Part shown: positions 6,485 to 15,059 of the stretch, piece after piece | Layout of the letters: each line of letters begins with the position of its first letter | Numbering within the stretch: the first letter of the stretch is position 1 | Assembly: GCF_004362195.1 (NCBI RefSeq) | Contig: NZ_SNWG01000002.1 | Span: 124,001-188,000 of the forward strand | Direction of reading: 5' to 3' | DNA: 64,000 nucleotides | DNA from: Microbacterium sp. BK668 | Lineage (GTDB): Bacteria > Actinomycetota > Actinomycetes > Actinomycetales > Microbacteriaceae | Notes under the pieces: model-generated | What the model saw: the letters and a program-made list of their open reading frames with translations, nothing else | The model's database searches: none | What the model was told of the DNA's origin: nothing | Position numbers and translations under genes: made by a program

Positions 6485-8557
6485 TCAGAAGCGTCCTCCG
6501 CCTCGCCGGCCGCGCGTGCCGCCTCCGCCGAAGCTGCCGGGCCGGAAGCCCCCGCCCGAGCCCGAGCGCATGCCGCCGCCTCCGCCGAACACGCTGCCGC
6601 CGCCGACGCCCCCCGAGCGGCCGCCTCCGCCGAGCACGGAGTTGAGGACGATACCGCCGAGGACGGCACCGAGCATGCCGCCCCCTCCGCCGCCCGCACT
6701 GCCCATGCCCCCCGGCGCGGCGAGCATCCCGCCGCCTCCGAACGACCCGACATCGCTCTGCGCGTACTGGATCGCCTGCCCGGCCAGCTGATCGGCGCGC
6801 TGCGCGTACTGCAGCGCGCGATGCGGGTCGGCGGACTGGAGCTGCTCGGCCTGGACGAGCGAGGCGCCGGCTTCGGCGAGACGCGTGCGCGCCTCGGCAC
6901 CCACCGCGCCGCGACGCGCCGTGATGTAGTCCTCCGCCGCCGACACCTGGGCGCGCGCCTGCATGATCGTCTGACCCAGCATCTGCTGGGCCCGCTGCGC
7001 CTGGGCCGCGGCGTCGCGGACGCCGGCGATGACGGCGTCGATCTGGCGGTCGGCCGCCTCGAGCGCCTGAAGGGCGGCGAGGGGACGCCGCTGGGTCGCC
7101 CCGAGCAGTGCGCGGGCCGCGTCGAGCTGCTGCCGCGTCGCCGTCACCGTCGCGGCGACCCGTCCGTCGGGATCGGGCAGAGCGGAGGCCGCCGCGATGT
7201 CCTGCTCGAGCTCGGCCACGAGCGCCAGCGCGCTCTGCTCGCCCGCGGCCAGGTCACGACCGAGCTTGTCGATCGCCTCTTCGAGGAGCTTCGCCTGCCC
7301 GACGGCCTCCTCGGCGGCTCGGATGCTGACGGCGGCCTGACCTCCGTCGCCGGCGCCGATCGCGGTCTGCGCCGACGCGAGCTGCGCCTCGGCGAACATC
7401 AAGCGGTCGCGGGCCTGCTCGGGGTTGTCCGCCACGGTCGAGAGGGCCTCCGGGGCATATGTCTGACCCAGGTCGGCGAGGCGGTCGGCCGCGGCATCCA
7501 GAGCCCCCGCGGCGGCCGTCCGCTGCTCCTGGACCCGCGCGAGCGCCTCCGGAGCGTTCTGCTCGAGCTTGCGAAGCTCGTCGAACGCCTCCGCCTTCTC
7601 GTCGAGTCCGTTATTGGCCTCTTCGAGCAGCTGGAGGATCTGGGTGTTCCAGGCGCGCACCTGCTCCTCGGTGTCGGGGGTCGCGTCGTCCAGCTGCTGC
7701 TGGAGCAGGAAGGCCTTGGTGAGGCTCGCCTTCGCCGCGTCGAGGGCCTGAGCGAACTCGACAGTGGCCGCGTCTCCGAACTGGGCCCTGGCGAACCCCA
7801 GTTCCTGCTCGCTCGTCTTCACCGCGTCGTCTGTCTCGACGAGGGCGGCCGACGCCTGGCGGGCGAGCTCCTCGGTGCTCACCGGGGGAGCCCCCTGCGG
7901 GCCGGGGATGCCGGCCGGCGCCTGCCTCCGCCGCCGGCGACGGACGACCAGCCAGATGATCACGCCGATGGCCCCGATGGCGAGGACGAGCACGAGGAGT
8001 CCGGTGAGCACGCTCCAGCCGGCTCCGGCCAGACCGGAGACCCCGCCGCCGCTCGTCCCGTCGCTCGTTCCGCCACTGCTCCCGCCGACGGCGGATGTCA
8101 GTCCGTCGGCGGCGGCGTCGATCGCGCCGCCCCAGTCGTCCTCGGCGAGCTGCGGCTGCACCTGCTGCTGCTCGATCGAGGTGAGCTCATCCGCGGTCAC
8201 GGGGCCGGCCGAGTCGCCCGACAGGTAGAACTGGCGCCCGTCGACCGCGACGGCGAGAAGGTACTGGTTCGGGCCGAGCCCATTGACGGTGGCGGTCTGG
8301 TTCGCCCAGTTCGCAGCATCCGACGGATTCGTGAAGTCGTCGACGAACACGACCCACAGATCGACGTCGGTCTCATCCGAGAGCTGCTGCAGCCGCTCCT
8401 CGGCGGCCTGCTCCTCGGAGCCCGACAGCGCGTCGACCTGGTCGACGACGTAGCTGGATCCCAGCGTGACGGGATCGGTGGCGGAGGCGGCACCGGCTCC
8501 GCCCAGAAGCAGCAGCGAGAGAGCTGCTGTGAGCGCGAGTACTCGTCGCGCGGGCAT
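6485..8557 (-). CDS. TPM-domain membrane protein (YgcG-like)
   Basis: A 690-residue protein. A signal peptide (ending ASA near residue 26) is followed by a TPM domain (about 30-170; YVVDQVDALSGSEEQ, VDLWVVFVDDF, YLLAVAVDGRQFYL), so this domain is extracytoplasmic. A Gly/Ser linker, one transmembrane helix near 193-215 with an Arg-rich cytoplasmic flank, and a long coiled-coil region (about 240-600) follow. The C-terminus is very rich in Gly with FGGGG-type repeats. TPM proteins are tied to membrane quality control and photosystem II repair in other organisms. Its pairing with pspA suggests a membrane-stress module; that role is inferred. Confidence 0.85.
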   Translation of the reverse strand: MPARRVLALTAALSLLLLGGAGAASATDPVTLGSSYVVDQVDALSGSEEQAAEERLQQLSDETDVDLWVVFVDDFTNPSDAANWANQTATVNGLGPNQYLLAVAVDGRQFYLSGDSAGPVTADELTSIEQQQVQPQLAEDDWGGAIDAAADGLTSAVGGSSGGTSDGTSGGGVSGLAGAGWSVLTGLLVLVLAIGAIGVIIWLVVRRRRRRQAPAGIPGPQGAPPVSTEELARQASAALVETDDAVKTSEQELGFARAQFGDAATVEFAQALDAAKASLTKAFLLQQQLDDATPDTEEQVRAWNTQILQLLEEANNGLDEKAEAFDELRKLEQNAPEALARVQEQRTAAAGALDAAADRLADLGQTYAPEALSTVADNPEQARDRLMFAEAQLASAQTAIGAGDGGQAAVSIRAAEEAVGQAKLLEEAIDKLGRDLAAGEQSALALVAELEQDIAAASALPDPDGRVAATVTATRQQLDAARALLGATQRRPLAALQALEAADRQIDAVIAGVRDAAAQAQRAQQMLGQTIMQARAQVSAAEDYITARRGAVGAEARTRLAEAGASLVQAEQLQSADPHRALQYAQRADQLAGQAIQYAQSDVGSFGGGGMLAAPGGMGSAGGGGGGMLGAVLGGIVLNSVLGGGGRSGGVGGGSVFGGGGGMRSGSGGGFRPGSFGGGGTRGRRGGGRF

Positions 8558-8714
8558 CGCGTCCCCCTCCTCGGGAGCCGTGGACCCGCCCCCGTGCCGA
8601 GTCTATTCACGCCCCGGCATGCATCGGTAGGGGAGCGCGCCGCCCTTGACAGGAGGCGGGTCGCTCCCCGAGCGGAGCGTCCCGCGCGGGTACGCTGACC
8701 GCTTCGGAGGGCAG

Positions 8715-9548
8715 ATGGACGATCGATACGGCGCGGACGTGCTCGCACCCGGGTGGAAGAAGCGGCTGCAGCGTGAGCTGCCGCGCATCCCCGCGGAGGC
8801 CGACCTCGTCGTCGAGGTCGCCGACGGGGGATTCTGCGGCGCCGTGACCGGTGTGCGTTCGGGCGCGGTGGAGCTCGAGGACCGGCACGCGCGGCGTCGG
8901 CTCTTCCCGCTCGGCCCCGGCTTCCTCGTCGACGGCGAGGACGTCGTGCTCGTCGCACCGGCGTCCTCCGCACGAACGGGACCCGCCCGCACGGCGTCGG
9001 GATCCTTCGCCGTCCCCGACGCTCGCGCTCGTGTCGCGCGCGCGAGCCGCATCTTCGTGGAGGGCCGGCACGACGCCGATCTCGTCGAGAAGGTGTGGGG
9101 CGACGATCTGCGCGTCGAGGGGGTCGTCGTCGAGTACCTGCAGGGGGTCGATCTCCTCGAGGCGGTGCTCGACGAAGAGCCGCCGACCGCCGACCGGCGG
9201 TACGGCGTGCTGGTCGACCACCTCGTGCCGGGATCGAAGGAGTCCCGCCTCGCGAACGCTGTCCTGCGGGGCCCGCACGGCGCCCACCTCAAGATCGTCG
9301 GCCACCCGTACGTGGACGTCTGGCAGTGCGTCACCCCACGCGCCCTCGGGATCGCGGCCTGGCCCGAGGTGCCCCGCGGCATCGAGTTCAAGGTGGGAGT
9401 GTGCCGCGCACTGGGCTGGCCGGCGCGGGACCAGGCCGACATCGCGCGGGCATGGCAGCGGATACTCAGCGCCGTGAAGAGCTATCGCGACCTCGAGCCG
9501 TCGTTCCTCGGCCGCGTCGAGGAGCTGATCGACTACGTGACGACCTGA
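8715..9548 (+). CDS. DUF3097 family protein, TOPRIM-like
   Basis: A 277-residue protein of the actinobacterial DUF3097 family. The middle contains RIFVEGRHDADLVEKVWG followed about 45 residues later by VLVDHLVPGSKE. This E-x-x-x-D plus a D-containing strand is what one expects of a TOPRIM fold as in topoisomerases, primases and small M5-type nucleases; I make this link by eye. The chain ends with a helical part (ALGWPARDQADIARAWQRIL). The start ATG 8715 has a strong GGAGGG ribosome binding site; an in-frame start further upstream is not needed. Function unknown; nucleic-acid processing is a reasonable guess. Confidence 0.82.
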   Translation: MDDRYGADVLAPGWKKRLQRELPRIPAEADLVVEVADGGFCGAVTGVRSGAVELEDRHARRRLFPLGPGFLVDGEDVVLVAPASSARTGPARTASGSFAVPDARARVARASRIFVEGRHDADLVEKVWGDDLRVEGVVVEYLQGVDLLEAVLDEEPPTADRRYGVLVDHLVPGSKESRLANAVLRGPHGAHLKIVGHPYVDVWQCVTPRALGIAAWPEVPRGIEFKVGVCRALGWPARDQADIARAWQRILSAVKSYRDLEPSFLGRVEELIDYVTT

Positions 9549-9630
9549 CGCTCTGACGAAGATGCCCTCCCTCGTCGGCCGCCGCGTGGCGTCCGTCCTC
9601 GTGAGGGCGGGATCCGCGCGGGCCGTTGGC

Positions 9631-9636
9631 TAGCCT
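9631..9636 (+). promoter_or_regulatory. Leaderless -10 element (TAGCCT) of trmB
   Basis: TAGCCT is separated by six bases from the GTG start at 9643. Confidence 0.55.
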
Positions 9637-9642
9637 GGAAGG

Positions 9643-10389
9643 GTGTCCGACGTCCCCGCCCCCTCCGCCGAGGCCCGCACCTTCCGCGACCGGCCGGTGT
9701 CGTTCGTGCGCCGCAGCGGCCGGATGTCCGAGGCGCAGGAGCGCGCCTGGTCGGAGCTGTCCGCGCAGTTCCTGATCTCCGTGGAGCGGGATGCCGCGGC
9801 CACGAGCGTCCGTCCCGGCGCGGCCGTGGAGCCTGCCGCCGTGTGGGGGCGCGAAGCGCCTCTCGTCGTCGAGATCGGCTCGGGTCAGGGGCACGCGATC
9901 GTGCGCGCCGCGGCATCCCATCCCGAACAGGACTTCCTGGCCGTCGAGGTGTTCAAGGCCGGTCTCGCGCGCACCATGCTCGACGCCGACCGCGCCGGCG
10001 CGCGCAACCTGCGCCTCGTCGAGGCGAACGCGCCCGAGGTGCTCGAGCATCTGCTGCCCGAGGCATCCGCCGACGAGGTCTGGGTCTTCTTCCCCGACCC
10101 GTGGCACAAGAAGAAGCACACGAAGCGCCGGCTCGTCACCGACTCCTTCGCGTCTCTCGCCGCGCGGGCGCTGCGCGATGGCGGGATGCTGCGGCTCGCG
10201 ACCGACTGGGAGGACTATGCGCGCCAGATGCGGACGGTGCTCGACGACGCTCCGGACTTCGAGCGGGCCTACGAGGGGGACTGGGCGCAGCGCTTCCAGG
10301 GCCGCGTCCTCACCGCCTTCGAACGCAAGGGCGCCCGCGCCGGTCGCGTGATCCGCGACCTGACGTATCGCCGCCGGGACCGCCCGTGA
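9643..10389 (+). CDS. trmB: tRNA (guanine-N7-)-methyltransferase
   Basis: A 248-residue SAM-dependent enzyme that makes m7G46 in the variable loop of tRNAs. The SAM-binding motif VEIGSGQGH is near residue 76, and the TrmB signature FFPDPWHKKKHTKRR (about 149-163) is intact, including the Asp-Pro-Trp and the basic tRNA-contact residues. The N-terminal 50 residues contain RSFVRRSGRM-like sequence usual for the family. The GTG start follows TAGCCT by six bases, and no leader is predicted. It stands before a CPBP-like membrane protein gene, with 35 bases between. Confidence 0.95.
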   Translation: MSDVPAPSAEARTFRDRPVSFVRRSGRMSEAQERAWSELSAQFLISVERDAAATSVRPGAAVEPAAVWGREAPLVVEIGSGQGHAIVRAAASHPEQDFLAVEVFKAGLARTMLDADRAGARNLRLVEANAPEVLEHLLPEASADEVWVFFPDPWHKKKHTKRRLVTDSFASLAARALRDGGMLRLATDWEDYARQMRTVLDDAPDFERAYEGDWAQRFQGRVLTAFERKGARAGRVIRDLTYRRRDRP

Positions 10390-10424
10390 CGCGGCACGCC
10401 GACCCCCGGCGCCGGGGAGCCTGA

Positions 10425-11351
10425 GTGCCCGCGCATCCCGCCGTCCCGCAGTTCGTCCGCCCCGCCTGGTCGTGGGGGCTGCTCCCCGCCCTCCTCGCCT
10501 GCCTCGCCGCCCCGGCGTTCTTCGTGGTGCGCGTGCCGTGGGTGGGCTGGGCTCTCCTGGCCGCGGCGCTCCTGGCGGCGCTGCTGATCGAGCGCGGGCG
10601 GCTTTCGGATGCTGCCCCCGGACTCGCCGGGGAACCGGGGGTCGACGCCGTGGCTCCGGGCGTCGCGCAGGCAGCCGGCATCCGTCGCCCGCCGAGCCTC
10701 GTCCGCGATCTCTCGCTCATCGCGGTCGGACTTCTCATCGTGAGCGCGATCCCGCTGAAGGCCGAGCTCGACAATCTCGCGATGCTCCGCTTCGGGGTGG
10801 CTCTGGGCGCAGCGGTCGCGGTGCCCTACGTCCTGTCCCGGTGGGTCTACCGCGACTACGCGATCCGCTTCCCCTGGCGTGGGGGAGGGCGATGGACGCT
10901 CTTCCAGTGGTCGTGGCTCGCCCTCGTCCTCGCACTCGGATGGCTGATCCTCCCCTTCTACTTCATCACCTCGGGCGTCTACACGAACTGGCCCGTCGTC
11001 GACACCCCCGACCTCATCGCGCGGCTCTTCGTCGGAGTGGGCGCGGTCGGCATCTGGGACGAGCTCTTCTTCATCTGCACGGTGTTCGCGCTGCTGCGCC
11101 GGCACTTCCCGGACTGGCAGTCCAACCTGCTTCAGGCCGTCGTCTTCGTCTCGTTCCTCTGGGAGCTCGGTTATCAGGCGTGGGGACCGTTCCTGACGAT
11201 CCCCTTCGCGCTGCTCCAGGGCTTCATCTTCATGGTGACCCGGTCGCTCGCATACGTGGTCACCGTGCATCTGCTCTTCGACGCCGTCGTCTTCCTCGTG
11301 CTCGTGCACGCGCACAATCCGGGCGTCCTCGACGGGATCTTCCTCGTCTGA
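10425..11351 (+). CDS. CPBP-like multi-pass membrane protein
   Basis: A 308-residue membrane protein with about eight hydrophobic segments. The C-terminal half resembles the CPBP (CAAX protease and bacteriocin-processing) family: a helix with WDELFFICTVFALLRRHF (near 207-224), then LWELGYQ and a helix ending VTVHLLFDAV. The classical EExxxR of active CPBP proteases reads D-E-L-F-F-I here, so the catalytic pair may be changed and protease activity is uncertain. Start GTG 10425 has GGGGAG upstream. No partner substrate is encoded nearby. Confidence 0.7.
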   Translation: MPAHPAVPQFVRPAWSWGLLPALLACLAAPAFFVVRVPWVGWALLAAALLAALLIERGRLSDAAPGLAGEPGVDAVAPGVAQAAGIRRPPSLVRDLSLIAVGLLIVSAIPLKAELDNLAMLRFGVALGAAVAVPYVLSRWVYRDYAIRFPWRGGGRWTLFQWSWLALVLALGWLILPFYFITSGVYTNWPVVDTPDLIARLFVGVGAVGIWDELFFICTVFALLRRHFPDWQSNLLQAVVFVSFLWELGYQAWGPFLTIPFALLQGFIFMVTRSLAYVVTVHLLFDAVVFLVLVHAHNPGVLDGIFLV

Positions 11352-11405
11352 GGAAGAGAGTGGATGCCGCGGCCCGCTGCTCAGAGGCTGCCCAGGCTGC
11401 TCGGC

Positions 11406-11411
11406 TAGGCT
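11406..11411 (+). promoter_or_regulatory. -10 element (TAGGCT) of the guanidine-controlled gene
   Basis: TAGGCT is placed about 25 bases before the riboswitch core, so the transcript would start near 11418 and include the whole aptamer. Confidence 0.5.
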
Positions 11412-11433
11412 GATGCCGGATCCTCGACCGGAT

Positions 11434-11483
11434 CCCCGGACGACGGATCAGTACCCGGTGAGCGACAAGACTGGCCAAGGAGG
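11434..11483 (+). promoter_or_regulatory. Guanidine-III (ykkC-III) riboswitch with ribosome binding site
   Basis: The leader holds the conserved parts of the guanidine-III aptamer in order: CCGGACGA (11436-11443), GTACCCGGT (11451-11459) and GACAAGAC (11464-11471). CCGG (11436-11439) can pair with CCGG (11455-11458) to give the class-defining pseudoknot. TCAGT (11448-11452) pairs with ACTGG (11470-11474) to give the stem, extended by GG/CC with one bulged A. The strong Shine-Dalgarno AAGGAGG (11477-11483) begins directly after the stem, so guanidine binding probably controls translation. The downstream gene is a guanidinium exporter, the expected target. Confidence 0.88.
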
Positions 11484-11491
11484 CGAGTCTC

Positions 11492-11812
11492 GTGTCGTGG
11501 GTCATCCTCGTCGTGTCAGGAATCCTCGAAGCCGTCTGGGCAACCGCGCTGGGAAAGTCCGAGGGCTTCACCAAGCTGTGGCCGAGCATCGTCTTCGGCG
11601 TCTCGCTCGTGGCCAGCATGGGCGGCCTCGCGTGGGCGATGCGCGACATCTCGACAGGGACGGCGTACGCCGTCTGGGTCGGGATCGGCGCCTCGCTGAC
11701 CGTCGCCTACGCCATGCTCACCGGGGCCGAACCGTTCTCGATCGTGCGGCTCCTGCTCATCCTCGGCCTGGTCGGGTGCGTCATCGGGCTCAAGCTCGTC
11801 GGCCACGAGTGA
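11492..11812 (+). CDS. gdx: Guanidinium exporter of the SMR family (SugE/Gdx subtype)
   Basis: A 106-residue protein with four transmembrane helices, the size of small multidrug resistance transporters. The essential Glu is Glu13 in helix 1, in the context SGILEAVWATALGKSEGF, which is the SugE/Gdx pattern rather than the EmrE pattern. Gdx proteins form antiparallel dimers and exchange guanidinium for protons. The upstream guanidine-III riboswitch strongly supports guanidinium as the substrate. GTG 11492 is eight bases after AAGGAGG. It stands as a single gene, and no guanidine carboxylase or hydrolase gene lies directly beside it. Confidence 0.92.
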   Translation: MSWVILVVSGILEAVWATALGKSEGFTKLWPSIVFGVSLVASMGGLAWAMRDISTGTAYAVWVGIGASLTVAYAMLTGAEPFSIVRLLLILGLVGCVIGLKLVGHE

Positions 11813-11911
11813 TCTCGGCGGATCGGGCTCGAAGTCTTTCCTCTCGCCTGACGGCTGGGTAGCGTCGAAGGACCTGCCGACATTGGGGTCGTCAGGCTGA
11901 GAGGAAATGTC

Positions 11912-13513
11912 ATGCCGTCTACGAGACGTCGGGCATTCGCCGCGGTTGCGGCGGGAGCCCTGGCAGTGTCCGTCGCGTACGCCTCACCTGCGTACGCGGC
12001 ACCGAACAACAATTCGGTGAAGAAGATCACGAAGGCCGTCACCGTCGAGGGGGTGATGAATCACCTCGAGGCGTTCCAGGCGATCGCCGACGAGAACGGA
12101 GGCAACCGGGCCGCGGGGCTGCCGGGCTACGAGGCATCCGTCGACTACGTCATGGCGCAGCTGGCGGCCGCCGGCTACACCCCCGAGAAGCAGGCGTTCG
12201 AGTTCGACTTCTTCGAGGAGAACTCGGAGCTCATCCGCATCAGCCCCGACCCGCGCACGTTCGTGAACGAGGTGGACTTCATCCGGAACCAGTTCGACTC
12301 GGGCACCCCCGAGGGAACCGCCGAGGGGCCGCTCGTCCCGGTGGGCCTGGTCATCCCGGCCGCCGGCCTCCCGAACAACAGCAACACCAGCGGCTGCGAG
12401 GCCGAGGACTTCGTCGGCTTCCCCGAAGGCGGCATCGCCCTCATGCAGCGCGGCACGTGCGGCTTCGCCGTCAAGGCGCTCAACGCCGAGGCGGCGGGGG
12501 CTGCCGGCGCCATCATCATGAACGAGGGTCAGCCCGGACGGACCGGGCTCATCGGGATGATCGGCGACGCCACCGGCCTCACAATCCCCGTGGTCAACGT
12601 CACGTCGGCGGCCGGCGAGAACCTCGCCGCCACGCCGGGCGCGACCGTCCGGGTCACGGTGGAGTTCACCGCCGACACCCGGACCGCGTGGAACGTCATC
12701 GCCCAGACGAAGACCGGGAACCCGGACAACGTCGTGATGGCGGGTGCGCACCTCGACAGCGTCCAGGAGGGCGCCGGCATCAATGACAACGGCTCGGGCA
12801 GCGCGGCGCTGCTGGAGACGGCCATCCAGATGCAGAAGGTCAAGCCGAGCAACGCCGTGCGCTTCGCGTGGTGGGGCGCGGAGGAGTCGGGCCTGCTCGG
12901 ATCCGAGCACTACGTCGCCGAGCTGTCGGAAGAGGAGGCCGCCAAGATCGCGCTCTACCTGAACTTCGACATGATCGCGTCGCCGAACTACACCTACGGC
13001 GTGTACGACGGCGACGACTCCAGCGGGACCGCGACGGTCGAGATCCCCGAGGGCTCGGCCCAGATCGAGGACGTCTTCCAGGCGTTCTACGACAGCGTGG
13101 GCGAGCCGTACAAGGACACCGAGTTCTCCGGACGGTCCGACTACGGCCCCTTCATCGCGATCGGGATCCCCGCGGGCGGACTCTTCACCGGCGCCGAGGT
13201 GCCGAAGACCGCCGAGGAAGCGGAGATCTGGGGTGGCGTGGCAGGCGCTGCGCTGGACCCCTGCTACCACGCGTTCTGCGACAACCTGACGGGGGCCGGC
13301 CAGCCGGTCGCCCTCTACGATCAGCTCGCACAGGACTACGAGCTGGTCGGCAACATCAACGTCGATGCGCTCGACGTCAACTCCGATGCGGTCGCCGCCG
13401 CGATCGTCACCTTCGCCTTCGACACGTCGGCGGTCAACGGTGTGCGCTCGCCCGGCAAGTCGCACGGCGCGGGCAAGAGCATGGACGCCTTCAAGGGCCG
13501 GGCGGCAGCCTAG
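11912..13513 (+). CDS. Secreted M28 family aminopeptidase with PA domain
   Basis: A 533-residue secreted zinc peptidase similar to Streptomyces aminopeptidase S. A signal peptide (to about residue 30, AYA) is followed by a short propeptide-like part, a PA insert (about 130-240, with GGIALMQRGTCGFAVK and AAGAAGAIIMNEG) and the M28 catalytic core. Metal and catalytic residues are visible in AHLDSV, GINDNGSGSA, EESGLLGSEHY and NFDMIASPN, and the last His ligand is probably in CYHAFCDN. It would release N-terminal residues from peptides outside the cell. AGAGGAAATGTC precedes the ATG. A strong hairpin follows the stop. Confidence 0.93.
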   Translation: MPSTRRRAFAAVAAGALAVSVAYASPAYAAPNNNSVKKITKAVTVEGVMNHLEAFQAIADENGGNRAAGLPGYEASVDYVMAQLAAAGYTPEKQAFEFDFFEENSELIRISPDPRTFVNEVDFIRNQFDSGTPEGTAEGPLVPVGLVIPAAGLPNNSNTSGCEAEDFVGFPEGGIALMQRGTCGFAVKALNAEAAGAAGAIIMNEGQPGRTGLIGMIGDATGLTIPVVNVTSAAGENLAATPGATVRVTVEFTADTRTAWNVIAQTKTGNPDNVVMAGAHLDSVQEGAGINDNGSGSAALLETAIQMQKVKPSNAVRFAWWGAEESGLLGSEHYVAELSEEEAAKIALYLNFDMIASPNYTYGVYDGDDSSGTATVEIPEGSAQIEDVFQAFYDSVGEPYKDTEFSGRSDYGPFIAIGIPAGGLFTGAEVPKTAEEAEIWGGVAGAALDPCYHAFCDNLTGAGQPVALYDQLAQDYELVGNINVDALDVNSDAVAAAIVTFAFDTSAVNGVRSPGKSHGAGKSMDAFKGRAAA

Positions 13514-13534
13514 GCATCCGCTCGTTCCCACGCG

Positions 13535-13564
13535 GAGCGGCCGTCCCCTCGGGGGCGGCCGCTC
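13535..13564 (+). terminator. Hairpin terminator after the M28 peptidase
   Basis: GAGCGGCCG (13535-13543) pairs with CGGCCGCTC (13556-13564). There is no U-tract, so termination may be less efficient or factor-assisted. Confidence 0.65.
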
Positions 13565-13729
13565 TGGCGTGCCACGTCTTTCCAGGGTCTTCGTGGGCGC
13601 GGCGACCCGCGGCGAAGCCGCTTCCGAAGGCGGCTATGCGACCGGCCGTGTCGACGCCGCCCACGCGCTCGCAAGGCCCAGGGCGGCGGCCGCACCGACG
13701 TGGAAGACCCACTTGCGCGAGTGGGAGTC

Positions 13730-13897
13730 TCACTCCGGGTCGGCGTCTGCCAGCTCGTCCTCTTCCGGCTCGAAGGTGGACTGCTCGCCGGTGTGGCCCG
13801 CGGCCACCCCGTCGGGGTCGTCGGGGATGGTGCCGTCCTGCCCCAGGCCGCCGTCCTCCGGCGTGCCCTCGGGGTCGTTCTCGACGGGTGTGCTCAT
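13730..13897 (-). CDS. Small acidic hypothetical protein
   Basis: A 55-residue protein that is highly acidic (more than one third Asp/Glu), with Gly and Pro, no Cys and no membrane segment, and probably disordered. The start ATG 13897 has a very good ribosome binding site (GAAGGAGGAGCC just upstream), which is the main reason to accept so short a gene. It lies just after the SDR gene on the same strand, 49 bases away, and may be co-transcribed. I do not recognise a family; small acidic proteins of this kind are common beside SDR genes in Microbacterium as far as I recall. Confidence 0.65.
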   Translation of the reverse strand: MSTPVENDPEGTPEDGGLGQDGTIPDDPDGVAAGHTGEQSTFEPEEDELADADPE

Positions 13898-13946
13898 GGC
13901 TCCTCCTTCGGTACGGCCGAGACGGATGCCGCGGCCTGATGTGCGG

Positions 13947-14915
13947 TCAGCTCTTCGCGGTGCGCCGCTCCCCGCGCAGGCGCTCCCGCTCGCGGCGCTC
14001 CTCGTCCTCGCGCTCGACGCGCTCCCGGACGCCTCCATCCACGGTCGTCCCGGCGACGAGGGGCTCGTAGATCGCGCCGGTCGTGTTCGCGACCGGGACG
14101 CCCTTCTTTGACTCCGCATCGGCGATCTTCGCCGACACGCGCTCGGCGAGGTCGGGGAAGAGCTGATGCGACAGCTTCGCGCCGCGGGCCTTGCCGCCCA
14201 CGGGCTGCTCCTCCTTGGGATCGACGCACGCGCGGACGATGGCGTCGACGACGATCCGGGGATCGTCGAGGGCCGCCATGCGCGGGGTGCGCCCGGTGTA
14301 GTTCGCCGTGTGGCTCCAGAACGGCGTGTCGACGGCCCACGGCATGATCGTGCCGACCTTGATGCGATCGCTCAGACCCGCCAGGCGCAGCTCCTCGTTG
14401 AGCGATCGGCCGAGGCTCAGCACGGCGGCCTTCGATGCGGCATAGCTCGTCTGGTACGCGAGCGGGATCTCGCTCTCGACCGAGCCGACGTTGACGAGCG
14501 TGCCCTCGCCGCGCTCCACGAAGTGCCGCAGCGCGACGTGCGCGCCGTACATCAGACCCTTCACGTTGACGTCGACGATGCGCGCGTGATCAGGGAGGGG
14601 CACGTCCCAGAAGAAGCCCAGCGCGGCGATCCCGACGTTGTTGACCCACAGGTCGATGCCCCCGAACCGTTGCAGGGCCGCCTGCGCGAGCCGGTGCACG
14701 GCGTCGGGGTCGCTCACGTCGGTCGGCACGGCGAGCGCCGCGCCGCCGGCGGACGTGATCTTCTCCGCGACCTCGTCGAGAACCGCGGAACGGCGCGCCG
14801 CGACGACGACGTTGGCACCCAGCTCGCCCAGCCGCTCGGCCGCACCCCGCCCGAACCCGCTCGATGCCCCTGCGACCACGATCGTCTTGCCCGCGACATC
14901 CTTCTCCGCACCCAT
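13947..14915 (-). CDS. Short-chain dehydrogenase/reductase (SDR) with basic C-terminal extension
   Basis: A 322-residue classical SDR. The NAD(P)-binding motif is GASSGFG (residues 16-22), followed by NNVG near 91, the catalytic Ser in VNVGSVES and the Tyr-x-x-x-Lys in YAASK. The Arg-rich context after strand beta-2 (VVAARRSAVLDE) favours NADP. Beyond the usual 250-residue core there is a tail of about 70 residues, ending in a run of Arg/Glu. The start ATG 14915 was chosen because the family N-terminus follows directly; the frame is open further upstream. Substrate not known. It precedes the small acidic protein gene. Confidence 0.88.
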   Translation of the reverse strand: MGAEKDVAGKTIVVAGASSGFGRGAAERLGELGANVVVAARRSAVLDEVAEKITSAGGAALAVPTDVSDPDAVHRLAQAALQRFGGIDLWVNNVGIAALGFFWDVPLPDHARIVDVNVKGLMYGAHVALRHFVERGEGTLVNVGSVESEIPLAYQTSYAASKAAVLSLGRSLNEELRLAGLSDRIKVGTIMPWAVDTPFWSHTANYTGRTPRMAALDDPRIVVDAIVRACVDPKEEQPVGGKARGAKLSHQLFPDLAERVSAKIADAESKKGVPVANTTGAIYEPLVAGTTVDGGVRERVEREDEERRERERLRGERRTAKS

Positions 14916-15059
14916 GCCACCATGCTCCGGGCACGCGCGACCGGACTGAACCCCCTTGCCAGTCCGGAAGCGCGGCGCTACGAGCGCTCCGAGGATGTAG
15001 CGGCTCGCCCGCCCGATGGCAACCCCGAGACCGATCCGCCCAAGGTGGATTAGCAAAGA

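Noticed and set aside
6418-6900. N-terminal extension of PspA (frame open to 6900)
   Set aside because: The extension is antisense-like Ala/Arg-rich sequence overlapping the TPM gene; the family N-terminus and ribosome binding site fit ATG 6417.
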